64,000 nucleotides of DNA from assembly GCF_025370785.1 (NCBI RefSeq), contig NZ_JAMXFA010000021.1, positions 57,396 through 121,395 of the forward strand. Reading direction: 5' to 3'. The notes beneath the pieces were generated by a model that worked only from the letters and a program-made list of their open reading frames with translations, did not search any database and was not told the origin of the DNA. Positions within the stretch are counted from its first letter, which is position 1, and each line of letters starts with the position of its first letter. The DNA comes from Laspinema olomoucense D3b (GTDB lineage Bacteria; Cyanobacteriota; Cyanobacteriia; Cyanobacteriales; Laspinemataceae). Positions 27,286-36,954 of the stretch are shown piece by piece. Position numbers and translations under genes: made by a program.

Positions 27286-28257
27286 CTAATACAAGCGACT
27301 CAGGACATAATCCGCCAACTTTACCAAGGCTTGATGACATTCCCCCGGGGGCAGTCCCTCTAAGTGCTTGACCGCATCCTGAGCATGGAAAGCGGCTAAT
27401 TCCCGAGCACGTGGGATGCCATTGGAGTCTTTAATCAAGGCGATCGCCTCGGCTAAATCCTCCTCTTCGGCAAACTCCCGCTCAATTAAAACCTCTAAAT
27501 AGGGTTTCTCTTCCAACGCATATAACGTCGGTGCCGTCAGATTGCCGCTGCTGAGGTCCGAACCCGCATTTTTTCCCAAAACATCCGTTGAACCCGTGAA
27601 GTCTAAGATATCATCCACAATTTGAAACGCTAGACCAATCTGGCGTCCATATTGATAGAAGTTTTCGGCTAGTTCTTCATCTACCTCACTTAATATACCC
27701 GCCGCTTTAGAACTATTGGCAATTAAGGAGGCGGTTTTATAGTAGCTTTTTTCTAGGTACGCTTCAATCCCTAAGCTGCTGTCAAATCGATTCAGCCCTT
27801 GCTGAATCTCTCCCTCGGCTAGATTCATAATCACTTCCGAGAGCAATTTGACCACTTCTAGGTTATCTAAGTTGGCTAAATACCAGCTCGATTGAGCAAA
27901 CAGGAAATCCCCGGCTAACACCGCCACACGATTGCCAAATCGACTATGAACCGTCGGCACTCCTCGGCGGAGTTCCGATTCGTCCACTACATCATCATGG
28001 ACTAGGCTAGCCGTGTGGATCATTTCCGTGATTTCTGCTAATCGGCGATGACGAGGGGTGATCTCTCCATCGGGTGCCAAGGCCCGCGAGAGCAACAGCA
28101 CAATTGCTGGCCTCATCCGTTTTCCCTTGGCCCCAAAAAGGTACTCCGCCGCAGCGAACAAAATGGGGTGACGGGCACCAACTAGCTGTTTCAGGTTCTC
28201 GGTTAACAACCGCAGGTCTGCTTCAACCGGGGAAAATAGGGAGGTGGTTGAGGTCAT
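27286..28257 (-). CDS. sds: Solanesyl (all-trans polyprenyl) diphosphate synthase
   Basis: A 323-residue trans-prenyltransferase. It elongates farnesyl or geranyl diphosphate with isopentenyl diphosphate to the C45 chain of plastoquinone-9. The first Asp-rich motif is DDVVD (about 92-96) after MIHTASLVH. The second is DDILDFTG (about 218-225). GAKGKRMRPAIVLL is the conserved basic substrate-binding block. Small residues before the first motif fit long-chain products. Chain length is inferred from the cyanobacterial context. It lies in the amiC-murI-sds-hetZ block on the same strand as its neighbours. Confidence 0.93.
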   Translation of the reverse strand: MTSTTSLFSPVEADLRLLTENLKQLVGARHPILFAAAEYLFGAKGKRMRPAIVLLLSRALAPDGEITPRHRRLAEITEMIHTASLVHDDVVDESELRRGVPTVHSRFGNRVAVLAGDFLFAQSSWYLANLDNLEVVKLLSEVIMNLAEGEIQQGLNRFDSSLGIEAYLEKSYYKTASLIANSSKAAGILSEVDEELAENFYQYGRQIGLAFQIVDDILDFTGSTDVLGKNAGSDLSSGNLTAPTLYALEEKPYLEVLIEREFAEEEDLAEAIALIKDSNGIPRARELAAFHAQDAVKHLEGLPPGECHQALVKLADYVLSRLY

Positions 28258-29516
28258 GGATAGGCCGACTCAGACGTAAAGTTACGAAATTTTACATATA
28301 TTCTAAGCGAAGCCTCTCCCGATCCGACACTTTTCTTGTAAAAATATCCTGAAAAGCTCATCGGACCGATGTCTTGGCCTCTTTATAAAGAATTGTTAAA
28401 TAAAATCTCAGAAACCCTGGAAAACTTGACCCGCTTGTGTTAGGGTAGAAAGTAAGAATTTAAAGATTCCATCCATAAGCGTAGCGACGCTACCCAGTTT
28501 ATTTTCCCTCCCGGCAACCGTCAAGTAATAGATTGTTAGCTAGGTAACTGATTTTAAAAATCAGAACTTCTCCTAGGTGACTTGGGGCTGGGGATGTAAA
28601 TTTGGTCAGAGGATGAGAAAAAAACCCAGGGTGGGTTACGTTCAGTAAACCCCAGGCGGGTGGCTTTCAGTCTGGATTTTCTTTGATGATCGCTTCTTGT
28701 GTTTCGCTCGCTCCCAAGCAGCTTATTGTTTTGGGAAAGCAAGGAGTAGCCCAAACCCCGAAAAACCTAGAGTAGGTTTTTCTGCGTCACCGCAAGACCG
28801 ATGGGATGGGGTTTGGCATTCACCACTCTCATTCACCCTGTTTCGTTGGCTCGGGATCCTTGGGGTCCGTAGAAAACCCAGAACGATAGATATCTTTTGG
28901 AAGGGATGTATTTCCAGCTTTGAGGGTTACCGCAGTAACTTGAGGGGTTCGGCAAATCCTCTCTAGGTCCTCAAGATTGAGAAAGGGGTATTCACCGAGT
29001 GACTATATGGGTCCTGCAAGGGCCATGTCAGTATTTTGAAGCCAATTGTGCTTGAAAGTGCTGAAAATTCCTATGACTATTTTCCTTGACGACTCCTGCG
29101 CTTTCATTTCTGGCCGTACTATGACATACACTGATATGCCTTTGATTATTCCCGTTCTGGCAACAGGTTATTTGCTAACCATTTATTTGCTCTTGAGTTT
29201 GGCAGGACGACACGCAAAAGGGTCAAGTTCGAGACCTTGAAGCGGTGTTCCTGCGGGATTCAGATGCAGGAGAACGATTCTAGTAGCAGAGCGATCGCAC
29301 TCAAGCTGAGTGGCGATCGCTTTCGAGTCCAGTTATTCCTCAGAAATTCCCGGGCCCTCTAATGTAGGATAGATAGCCCTGGGGCGATCGCCTCATCGAA
29401 ACCCCAGAACCTAGGAGCCAGAAAACCCAAATTTATCAACAAAGACGGCCCAAACCGAATCTCAATTGGGCAAAAAGCCGCCTTGATGCTCAACCCAATT
29501 TGGATCAGCCCGTAGA
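28258..29516. other. 1.26-kb gene-poor region between murI and sds
   Basis: No conserved gene. Content: a promoter-like TTGACC near 28427 with AT-rich sequence downstream, a short palindrome AGCGTAGCGACGCTAC near 28480 like the small nested elements elsewhere in the window, and a possible tiny membrane-protein ORF at 29121-29240. Much of the rest is low in coding signal. Confidence 0.45.
29121..29240 (+). CDS. Possible small single-helix membrane protein
   Basis: 39 residues from the ATG at 29121. One strongly hydrophobic helix (LIIPVLATGYLLTIYLLLSL) is flanked by a polar N-terminus and a basic Arg-His-Lys tail, as in many small thylakoid or plasma-membrane subunits. I see no good ribosome site and do not recognise a family. 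The frame is open from 29046. Chance is a real alternative. Confidence 0.25.
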   Translation: MTYTDMPLIIPVLATGYLLTIYLLLSLAGRHAKGSSSRP

Positions 29517-30485
29517 TCAAGGTTCCACTGGCAAAGGCTGACCTTCTAATACAGGTAAACACACCTTTTCCACCACGGGAGTACAGCCGAGTAAATGAAC
29601 CGCCCGTTGAGCAAACTCTTGAGCACAACCACTCACCGTAAATCGAGTGGGGAGTGCCGGACGAGTCTCTGCCAACCCTAACATCTCCAACTCCCGGGCC
29701 GCTGCTGCCACCACATGAACAGCCGGATCCACCAACTGGACCGAACTCGGCAAAATACTCTTGAAAACCGGCGCTAAAAGGGGATAGTGGGTGCAGCCAT
29801 AAACCAACGTATCGATTTGCTGCTCTTGTAGAGGGGCCAAATATTCTCGTGCCACCTCCATCGTATAAGGGTCATTAATCAGGTTGCCTTCAATTAAAGG
29901 GACAAACTCTGGACAACCCACTTGCCAAACCCGCGTCTCTGCATTCATTTCTTGAATTGCACGCCGATAGGCATTACTTGCCGCTGTTGCCGGGGTCGCA
30001 ATCACCCCAATTCGGCGACCTTGACTCACCGCAGCCCGAGCCCCCGGTAAAATGACGCCCAACATCGGCACTGGAAACTCTGCTTGCACCATTTCCAGGG
30101 CCAGAGCGGAACTGGTATTGCAGGCCATAATGACCATTTTGACGTTTTGTGTCATCATCCAGTAGAGAATCTCGCGCACAAATTGGACAATTTCTGCTTG
30201 AGAGCGAGTGCCATAAGGAAGGCGAGCGGTATCCCCAAAATAAAGAATGGATTCCTGGGGAAGCTGGCGATAGACTTCTCGCAAGACAGTCAGCCCCCCC
30301 AGACCGCTGTCAAAAACCCCTATTCTAGGTCTTTGGTTGTTGCCATCAGCCCCGGGGGTATAGGGATGGGAACCCGCAATGGAACTGGAGAGATAGTTAG
30401 AGCCAGTATTGGGGACAAACCCATTGCTTTGTCCTGGAGAATCGTCATGCAAGGGACGCAGGTCAGACTCAAAAAAGTTAGACAC
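29517..30485 (-). CDS. murI: Glutamate racemase with an N-terminal extension
   Basis: 322 residues. It converts L- to D-glutamate for peptidoglycan. The two catalytic cysteines are in MACNTSSA and YGCTHYPLL. The core starts at RIGVFDSGLGGLTVLRE (about residue 54), and DTARLPYGTRS follows. About 53 Ser/Gly/Asn-rich residues precede the core, unlike typical MurI, which begins near this motif. The start used is a GTG at 30485 without a clear ribosome site. No ATG or GTG lies between it and the core, so either the extension is real or initiation is unusual. It follows amiC by 96 bases on the same strand. Confidence 0.92.
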   Translation of the reverse strand: MSNFFESDLRPLHDDSPGQSNGFVPNTGSNYLSSSIAGSHPYTPGADGNNQRPRIGVFDSGLGGLTVLREVYRQLPQESILYFGDTARLPYGTRSQAEIVQFVREILYWMMTQNVKMVIMACNTSSALALEMVQAEFPVPMLGVILPGARAAVSQGRRIGVIATPATAASNAYRRAIQEMNAETRVWQVGCPEFVPLIEGNLINDPYTMEVAREYLAPLQEQQIDTLVYGCTHYPLLAPVFKSILPSSVQLVDPAVHVVAAAARELEMLGLAETRPALPTRFTVSGCAQEFAQRAVHLLGCTPVVEKVCLPVLEGQPLPVEP

Positions 30486-30581
30486 GGGTGGTTGATTTGC
30501 TTCAAGTGTATGGGTTAAAAATCAGCACTCAGCAGCCCAAATTCGGGAATCTTTCAGAAAGATTTCCGAGGAATAGGCAGA

Positions 30582-32369
30582 CTAGGGATTTTGCAGGTAT
30601 TGTAGAACACCCTGGACGATCGCCTGGGCTAATTGGGTGCGGTAAGCTGCATTCGCCAGACGCGGTGCATCTTCCGCACCTGTGACAAATCCGACTTCCA
30701 GTAATACCGCAGGCATGGAGGTATGGCGCAAGACATAAAATCTGGATTGCCGCACCCGGCGATCGCGAGCGCCAGTCCCTTGCAAGAGGCTGTTATGAAT
30801 GGTTTGGGCCAGAGCCTGACCACTGGCATAATAATAAGTCTCGATGCCATTCACATCCGGGCGACTCATATCAATCGCATTGGCGTGAATGCTAACAAAA
30901 ATATCTGCATTGACCCGGTTAGCCAGTTGAACCCGAGGCGCTAAATCGATTTCCCGGTCATCCTGACGAGTCATGACCACTTGGACACCATTTTGTTCTA
31001 AAAGTCTCGCCACTTGTTCGGAAATGTCCATGACGATTTCCTTTTCTTGGATGCCCCCAATGCCAACGGCGCCGGGGTCCCCACCGCCATGTCCCGGATC
31101 GATAACCACGACTCGCCGTCCATCGCGCGATCGCATCGGCGAGGGGGCAGGATAACTCATCGGTCCTGGCGCGGTGGGAATTGAGGTCCTGGAATTAGGA
31201 GCCGCTGCGACGTTACCCGGACGTTGTAAGGTAACCGAGAGCAATTGGGGACTGGGTTGGGTCAGGGGTCCAATCCGCACCCCGGCTGAGGGTTGTACCA
31301 GAATTGCTACGGTTTGGGAGTCTTCTTGCTGCAACTTTACCCATAAAAAAGCACCCCGATTAGTAGATTGAGGAGGTTGGACCCCATTGCCTAACTGGGC
31401 TGAGGGAATGACGATGCGATAGGCTCCGGAAGCCCGGTCCCATTCACTGGTGTAGGTGAAGGGTTGATTGGACTGGATTAAAATTTGGGACCCATCTTGT
31501 TGTAGTTCAACCCGTTCAATGGTGACGATGCGATCGCTACTCGGATTCTGCGCCATTGCCACAGATCCGGATCCAACCCTGGAACCTTGAGGACCGGGCA
31601 GAACCACCACGCCACCCAAGTTGCTCGCGGTGACCTGCCAATTGGAGTTAGTATCCGATAAGATGAAGGTCACTCGCACTCCAGGAGTGGACCCTTCCAG
31701 GGGTCGGACACTCATGCGAGCGACACCGTGGCGATCGAGTAGTTGGTCTCGTGACCCCATGTTCGGGGAAATGGTGGCCCCGGGGAGATCTACATATAAG
31801 GAGCGATCGCTACTTTGCTCCATTTTGACTTGAGGCTGTCCCCCTCGGGTCCGGATAAAAAATCCATCCGGCGTCACCTGAACATTTTCGATTTGAACTC
31901 CGCTGCCCGATCGCGCCGGTGGCGCGGCAGCCGCCGATCCACTCGATGGCGCCCCAATTCGTTGGGGTGTGGGTAAGTCAACGGTCCATTCCGTGGGACT
32001 GATTCCCCGGAATTGCACCTGTTGCGGATCCATCGTATAACCCGGGCTTAATTCAATCACTAATCGCGTCGTGTCTGACTCGAACTGTCCCACCCGAATA
32101 GACTGGAAACCTGAACTGCCCACGGGTTGAGTCACCGCCGAACGGTCTAAGGTTGTCCCGGGCAAATCAATAACAAGGCGCGTGGGATTAGCGATTAATT
32201 GCGCCTTGGGTTGAACCCCTCCGGCAGTCGTAAAGTGCAGTCGGTTTTGCTCCGTATCAAAACGCCAATATTCCAGCCTAGCCGCTTGCGCGGGAGCGGC
32301 TAGTAGGAACACAGCAGTTGCTGTTGGGAGTAGCCAAGAAAATATTTGCGGTTTCACCCAATTTCTCAT
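30582..32369 (-). CDS. amiC: AMIN-domain N-acetylmuramoyl-L-alanine amidase (AmiC type)
   Basis: 595 residues. A signal peptide (about 1-29, ending in AAPAQA) is followed by two or three AMIN-type beta domains (about 30-135, 160-265 and a divergent one at about 285-385), a Pro-rich linker (about 390-415) and the Amidase_3 domain (about 418-592). Zinc ligands lie in DPGHGGGDPG, KEIVMD and SIHANA; the catalytic Glu is in LLEVGFV. It cleaves the peptide stem from septal peptidoglycan in the periplasm. In Anabaena, AmiC enzymes drill the septal nanopores that link cells, so a role in cell-cell communication is plausible here. murI lies downstream. Confidence 0.93.
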   Translation of the reverse strand: MRNWVKPQIFSWLLPTATAVFLLAAPAQAARLEYWRFDTEQNRLHFTTAGGVQPKAQLIANPTRLVIDLPGTTLDRSAVTQPVGSSGFQSIRVGQFESDTTRLVIELSPGYTMDPQQVQFRGISPTEWTVDLPTPQRIGAPSSGSAAAAPPARSGSGVQIENVQVTPDGFFIRTRGGQPQVKMEQSSDRSLYVDLPGATISPNMGSRDQLLDRHGVARMSVRPLEGSTPGVRVTFILSDTNSNWQVTASNLGGVVVLPGPQGSRVGSGSVAMAQNPSSDRIVTIERVELQQDGSQILIQSNQPFTYTSEWDRASGAYRIVIPSAQLGNGVQPPQSTNRGAFLWVKLQQEDSQTVAILVQPSAGVRIGPLTQPSPQLLSVTLQRPGNVAAAPNSRTSIPTAPGPMSYPAPSPMRSRDGRRVVVIDPGHGGGDPGAVGIGGIQEKEIVMDISEQVARLLEQNGVQVVMTRQDDREIDLAPRVQLANRVNADIFVSIHANAIDMSRPDVNGIETYYYASGQALAQTIHNSLLQGTGARDRRVRQSRFYVLRHTSMPAVLLEVGFVTGAEDAPRLANAAYRTQLAQAIVQGVLQYLQNP

Positions 32370-33425
32370 AATGAAAATGTTGTGTTTGCGGATAGTACAG
32401 CCATAGAGGTTAACAGGGGCTTTGATGGCCCACTTGCCATCAGCACCCTCCCACGGTTTATAAGCCTCAGTTTATTAACATAATCTTAAGACTGGCTTGA
32501 ACGATATCATGTTCTCATCAGCCAAGGTGGAAGTTTTGTCCCTATCAAGCGTAACCTACCCTTTTCTCTAATTTTTTTAAAAGACCTCGCTGAGGAACCC
32601 TTGCAGGCTCAACCTGGGCCATTGTTGAGGGAGGCTACACCACCTTCCACATTTTTCTTCCGGAGTCAACCCCATTTGGACCGATCTCGAATGCCAACTC
32701 AATCCCGTGAGTAAGTTATTATATCTAGCTGACCCGGAGAGGCAAACCATTTTCATGAGCTTTAGGATTTCCTCTGGTGGAGTAGATCGGGATTTATTTA
32801 AGGGGTCAATTCATGGCACTTTTAGAATTGCCCCACCAAAAAGTTCGAGCTTAAACGACTTTTAGGGGGTAATGCTTTGAACCCTGATAAGTTTTGGAAC
32901 CCCTCAGAAAGAAACAGCTTACTCTTCGAGTGGGGATGCCCTACTCGGAATTGAACAGCCATTCGCGCTCGCCGCCTTCTCAGGTTTCCAACATTTTTCA
33001 GGGAACTAACCTAGTTCTCCGGATGCACCATTGCCTGAGTACAAATTGCGTTCCTCCCGCAGAGTTTTTCAGCTAGGGGTCCAAGGCGAAGGTATCCCTA
33101 AAACTAGCCACTTTTGCTTAAAATAGTGATAGGGTTTTTTGATGAATCCACTGTATTTTTTTCAACTGCGGGAATGCAGTGGCTTTAGCTAAACAAATAG
33201 TTGAGCGATTTAGCGGTTCAAAATGAGATCTCCCGTTTCAATTCCCACAGTCCCCTCTTTTAGATGCCCTAACCCCCATTAGGTTCGCCCGGGGAATGCT
33301 TCGGAATGATGCAAGAGGTCTCTACCCATAAAAGCTATGTTGTAGGTCTTCATCCGGTCGCGGATTTCAACTCCCGCCAAATCCCGGTTTTTTGTTCCAT
33401 TTTTAGGGTGCTGTAAAACTAATTC
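32370..33425. other. 1.06-kb intergenic region upstream of amiC
   Basis: Between divergent amiC and the 33426 gene. It must hold the promoter of amiC and probably of murI. I found no coding frame with support, no large palindrome and no dispersed repeat copy. Confidence 0.45.
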
Positions 33426-33812
33426 ATGCAGTTTTCTTGTTCTTTTCAACCTTGCCAGATTGTCTGTCTCGAATATCACCAAACTTGCCTCTATGCAGAA
33501 GTCATTCAAATTTTGGCAACTCGTTCGATGTTATGGTTGAGGCCCCTGATGTTGGCTGTAGGTCCTGTCCTGACCCGTCCGCCGTTTCCAGATGAATCCC
33601 GGGAACTGTACGATCTACGCCAGGGTGCGGATCTGGTCTGGCCTCAAAGTTTATTCCGCTTGGCCCTGGATACGGAAGTGATTCCTTTATTGACGGAACT
33701 GCAAAGTTTTCCTCCTCAAGAACCCGGGTTCTGTGCGATCGCCCACGATCGCCTCAGATCGTTTGTTCAACAGGTTTGGCAAGCCCACCCTGAAGCGTTT
33801 GAGGGGTGTTAG
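33426..33812 (+). CDS. Conserved cyanobacterial hypothetical protein
   Basis: 128 residues with a compact, evenly coding composition: MQFSCSFQPCQIVCLEYHQ, then AEVIQILATRSMLWLRPLML, LYDLRQGADLVWPQSLF and RLALDTEVIPLLTEL. The pattern resembles a small uncharacterised family found across filamentous cyanobacteria. Paired cysteines (C5, C10, C14) are at the N-terminus. No membrane segment or catalytic signature. It precedes the aminotransferase gene convergently. Confidence 0.65.
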   Translation: MQFSCSFQPCQIVCLEYHQTCLYAEVIQILATRSMLWLRPLMLAVGPVLTRPPFPDESRELYDLRQGADLVWPQSLFRLALDTEVIPLLTELQSFPPQEPGFCAIAHDRLRSFVQQVWQAHPEAFEGC

Positions 33813-33943
33813 CGATCGCCTTGGGGGTTTTTAGAACATCACTACAGGGTGCAGAAACCCGCTTTCTTCCCCCCATTCTCCCGTCCTTGATGCTCTGGGA
33901 AACCCGTCAAGAGCGATCGCCTCCAACTCCTACAACCGCTTTC

Positions 33944-35116
33944 TTATTGATACCGAATTCCCGCATCTTTCATGCGGTGAATCCCCTCAATTATTCTCTC
34001 TTCCGTTAGGGTTAAAGCAATTCTAAAAAAGCCTTCCCCTGCCGCACCATATCCGTTCCCTGGGGGAACGATAATGCCGCATTTTTCTAATAGCAAAGTT
34101 ACAAACTCCGCCGAAGAATAGCCCGGGGGAACGGGAGTCCAGACATAGAGTGTGGCTTTCGGTGGTGAAATCGGCCAACCTAGAGATTGTAACCCTTGAA
34201 TTAAGATATCTCGGCGATTTTGATACACGGAAATCACCGATTGTAGTTCTTCTTCTGTAGTTGAAAACCCGGCGATCGCCGCCCGTTGAATAGCCTTAAA
34301 CACTCCCGAATCTACATTAGATTTCACCTGTCGTAATCCCTGAATTCCTTTGGCATTCCCCACAGCAAAGCCGATGCGCCATCCCGTCATGTTATAGGCT
34401 TTCGACAAACTGTGAAATTCTAGGGTGACATCCTTGGCACCAGGTATTTCTAAGACACTGGGGGGTTTATAGCCGTCATAAGCCATTTCTGCATAAGCAT
34501 GATCGTGACATAACAAAATGTCATACTTGCGGCAAAAGGCAACTAAGTTTTCAAAAAATTCTAAAGAGGCGATCGCCCCAGTAGGATTGCTGGGATAATT
34601 AATCCACAATAATTTGGTCTGCCGCGCCACCTCTTCGGGAATCGCCTCTAAATCGGGTAAAAATTCCCGTTCTGGGGTCAGTGGCATGACGTAGGGTTCG
34701 CCACCGGCAAACAGGGTCGAGGAACGATAAACCGGGTAACCCGGATCTGGGATTAAGGTATAGTCTCCCGGTTCGACAAAGGCTAAAAAGGTATTATGAA
34801 TCGCTTCTTTCGAGCCAATTGAAGAGACAATTTCTTGGTCTGGGTCTAATCCTTTCACCCCAAAGCGTTTTTCCATCCACTGCGCCGCTGCTTCCCGGAA
34901 CTCCTTCGTTCCCTGATACGGGGGATAGTTATGGGTGGCGGGATCCTCGATCGCCTCATGCATAGCCTGAAGAATATGTGCCGGAGTCGGTTTGTCCGGA
35001 TCGCCGACTCCCATATTAATGATGTCAATCCCTTTGGCAATGAGTTCGTTGCGCTTGCGGTCAATCTCCGCAAATAGATAGGGAGGAATTTTCTCTAAAC
35101 GTTTGGCAAACTGCAT
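33944..35116 (-). CDS. dapL: Class I/II aminotransferase, LL-diaminopimelate aminotransferase type
   Basis: A 390-residue fold-type I PLP enzyme. The N-terminus FAKRLEKIPPYLFAEIDRKR and INMGVGDPDKPTP are typical of DapL-like proteins. NYPSNPTG holds the conserved substrate-side Asn. The PLP lysine is Lys239 in SLSKAYNMTGWRIGF. DapL makes LL-diaminopimelate from tetrahydrodipicolinate and glutamate in one step, for lysine and peptidoglycan synthesis. Related aminotransferases of aspartate or other substrates share these motifs, so the substrate is inferred. Peptidoglycan genes murI and amiC are close by but not in the same operon. Confidence 0.8.
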   Translation of the reverse strand: MQFAKRLEKIPPYLFAEIDRKRNELIAKGIDIINMGVGDPDKPTPAHILQAMHEAIEDPATHNYPPYQGTKEFREAAAQWMEKRFGVKGLDPDQEIVSSIGSKEAIHNTFLAFVEPGDYTLIPDPGYPVYRSSTLFAGGEPYVMPLTPEREFLPDLEAIPEEVARQTKLLWINYPSNPTGAIASLEFFENLVAFCRKYDILLCHDHAYAEMAYDGYKPPSVLEIPGAKDVTLEFHSLSKAYNMTGWRIGFAVGNAKGIQGLRQVKSNVDSGVFKAIQRAAIAGFSTTEEELQSVISVYQNRRDILIQGLQSLGWPISPPKATLYVWTPVPPGYSSAEFVTLLLEKCGIIVPPGNGYGAAGEGFFRIALTLTEERIIEGIHRMKDAGIRYQ

Positions 35117-35341
35117 GACGACGTGACAACCCGATCCAGGTCAGCATAAAAAAACCTGAAGACAGTTTACCGCACTTTTTGATCCCCTAAAGTTTCTTTT
35201 TTACCAGGGGAAACAAGCCCAGTAAGGCTGGGACCTGAGCGGTCGGTTGGCGGGTCCAATGCACCCCGATTCAGGGGTTGCAACCGATTGAAGGCTGTTT
35301 TTTTGTTGGGGGTTGGTTTTGGAGGCGATCGCGTTGGATTG

Positions 35342-35563
35342 TTATCGACTTGCGACTAATTGAATCCGACCTGCATCCATTTCTGCCATTAATAATTCCA
35401 AGGCTTCATAATCTACATCATCGATATAACCAAGACGGCTTAACTCAGAGTTGATACCATTTTCGATATCTGGAGTTAGCTGCTTGATATAGAGCGCTTT
35501 CTCTACCAGTTGACGAATCACTGCGGTACCTCGCATGGGGTCGATCGGGAGAACTCGATACAT
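35342..35563 (-). CDS. Small conserved hypothetical protein
   Basis: 73 residues: MYRVLPIDPMRGTAVIRQLV, then EKALYIKQLTPDIENGIN and ELSRLGYIDDVDYEALELLM. Soluble, helical and acidic. It resembles small cyanobacterial proteins of unknown function that start with a VLPIDP-like stretch. The ribosome site is weak. It lies 225 bases upstream of the aminotransferase gene on the same strand. Confidence 0.6.
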   Translation of the reverse strand: MYRVLPIDPMRGTAVIRQLVEKALYIKQLTPDIENGINSELSRLGYIDDVDYEALELLMAEMDAGRIQLVASR

Positions 35564-35885
35564 CTGTCATTGTCGGCGGAATCTTAATCGGAGCGAGTGA
35601 TAAGATACGGGCTTTGTTGGTGATTTCGATCGCATAAGAATTCGACCATCTGTGATATCCTGCTCCTCCCCCCAATTTTTCTGAACTTGCGGAAATTACG
35701 GAGGTGATTGAGTATAATTTAATACGTTTTAGAGCTTCTTAATGAAAACTTTATAAAACCTGGATTAAATAAAAAGATTCAACGAAACCACTCCCCCTCT
35801 ATAGAAGATTTTCCGCAACCTATAGTAAATTATAAAAAGAAGATGTTAAATTTACAAAAAATAGGCTTCAGTCGAGGTTAAACAA
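35564..35885. other. Intergenic region upstream of the STAS gene
   Basis: 320 AT-rich bases. A good -10 candidate TATAAT lies at 35713-35718 without a matching -35. It could serve the plus-strand STAS gene. No hairpin or repeat noted. Confidence 0.35.
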
Positions 35886-36221
35886 ATGCTTACTAATGTT
35901 GCCAGTCCCGAAATTAGTTTAGTTCGGTTACAGGGTGAATTCAATGCCTCTAATGCGGCTGCACTTCAAACTCAACTAACCACAGTCGTCCAGTCTTCGA
36001 TCCCTTCTACGGTTCTGGTCGATATGGAAAATGTAAATTTTCTGGATAGTGCGGGACTGATGGCGTTAGTTTCAGCGATGAGTCTGGCCCACCGGCTCAA
36101 CCGCCGCTTTAGTTTATGTGGCGTCTCTCCATCGATTCGGATTATTTTTGAAATCACTCAACTTGATCGGGTATTTGAGCTATTTGAAACTCGGGCGGAA
36201 TTTGAAGCCGTTCTGAATTAG
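35886..36221 (+). CDS. STAS-domain anti-sigma-factor antagonist-like protein
   Basis: A single 111-residue STAS domain. The phosphorylatable serine lies in the conserved FLDSAGLMAL loop (about residue 57), preceded by VLVDMENVN as in SpoIIAA and RsbV. The C-terminal helix (RVFELFETRAEFEAVL) completes the fold. Such proteins bind anti-sigma kinases or act in phosphatase/kinase partner switches. No kinase or phosphatase partner is adjacent. In cyanobacteria many such solitary STAS proteins exist with unknown partners. Confidence 0.88.
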   Translation: MLTNVASPEISLVRLQGEFNASNAAALQTQLTTVVQSSIPSTVLVDMENVNFLDSAGLMALVSAMSLAHRLNRRFSLCGVSPSIRIIFEITQLDRVFELFETRAEFEAVLN

Positions 36222-36954
36222 AACTATTTCTGAACTGTTAAAGGTAAATTAGGCTTTGATTCAATTAACTTAAGGATGTCTAAAAACTCCATTTCAACGG
36301 GGGCAAATTCCTGGAAAGCTTAAAAGCAAGGGGGTCTGCCTCTTTTGCATGGGGAACTAAGAGTTAACGGTTCATGCTTTACCCGCGCTCAGGAGTAATT
36401 AATTAAAGTCTTTAACAGTTTACAACTTCAGATTATTTAATTTTCAAAAAGTTGAATAGAGTGAGCCTGATGCGATGTAGGGGCAGTTTATAAACCGCCC
36501 CTACATCGCTTTTAGACCCGGGAGCATTTTCCAACAGCTACAAGACGGGCTTATAGCTGTCCGTCAAAGACTTTTAATCCTGCTTTGATTTTTAGTGAGT
36601 AGGTTTTATTGCCTTTCAAACACTATGAACGAGGATTAATGAGTGAAGTCGTGACGTTGAAGATAAGAGAACGACTGAAATGGTGACTTTGAACCCGGAT
36701 TTATGGATGATTTCGTGAGATGGAAGTCAGGATGTAGGGGGCAGTAGATGAATTGTCTTGAGCTAGAGAGGGGATGGATGGGGCAGTCCTGGTAGAATCT
36801 CTTCAGCCTTGAGCTTGGAGTCTTGAGTGTTAAGCCTTCATCCTTCCCTGCAAGCGTATAAAATAAAGAGGCTCGAAGGGCGCATCAGTATGGACTGGAT
36901 GTGACGTGGCCCTGATGAAGGGCATCGAGAACCATTAGAAAGTAGAGAGTTGCC
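36222..36954. other. Intergenic region upstream of the radical SAM fusion gene
   Basis: 730 bases without a gene, holding the near-perfect 38-bp palindrome at 36472-36509 (separate entry) and a second GATGTAGGGGGCAG half-copy near 36731. The promoter of the downstream gene is not obvious. Confidence 0.4.
36472..36509. repeat. 38-bp near-perfect palindrome, dispersed-repeat type
   Basis: GCGATGTAGGGGC and GCCCCTACATCGC flank a self-complementary GTTTATAAAC centre with a single mismatched pair. A partial copy of one arm lies near 36731. Such GTAGGGGC / GCCCCTAC hairpins are common dispersed repeats in cyanobacteria. It could also act as a terminator for the STAS gene. Confidence 0.7.

Noticed and set aside
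28697..28966. 89-residue plus-strand ORF in the murI-sds gap
   Set aside because: Arg/Ser/Pro-rich, no ribosome site, and the opposite frame is equally open over part of it.
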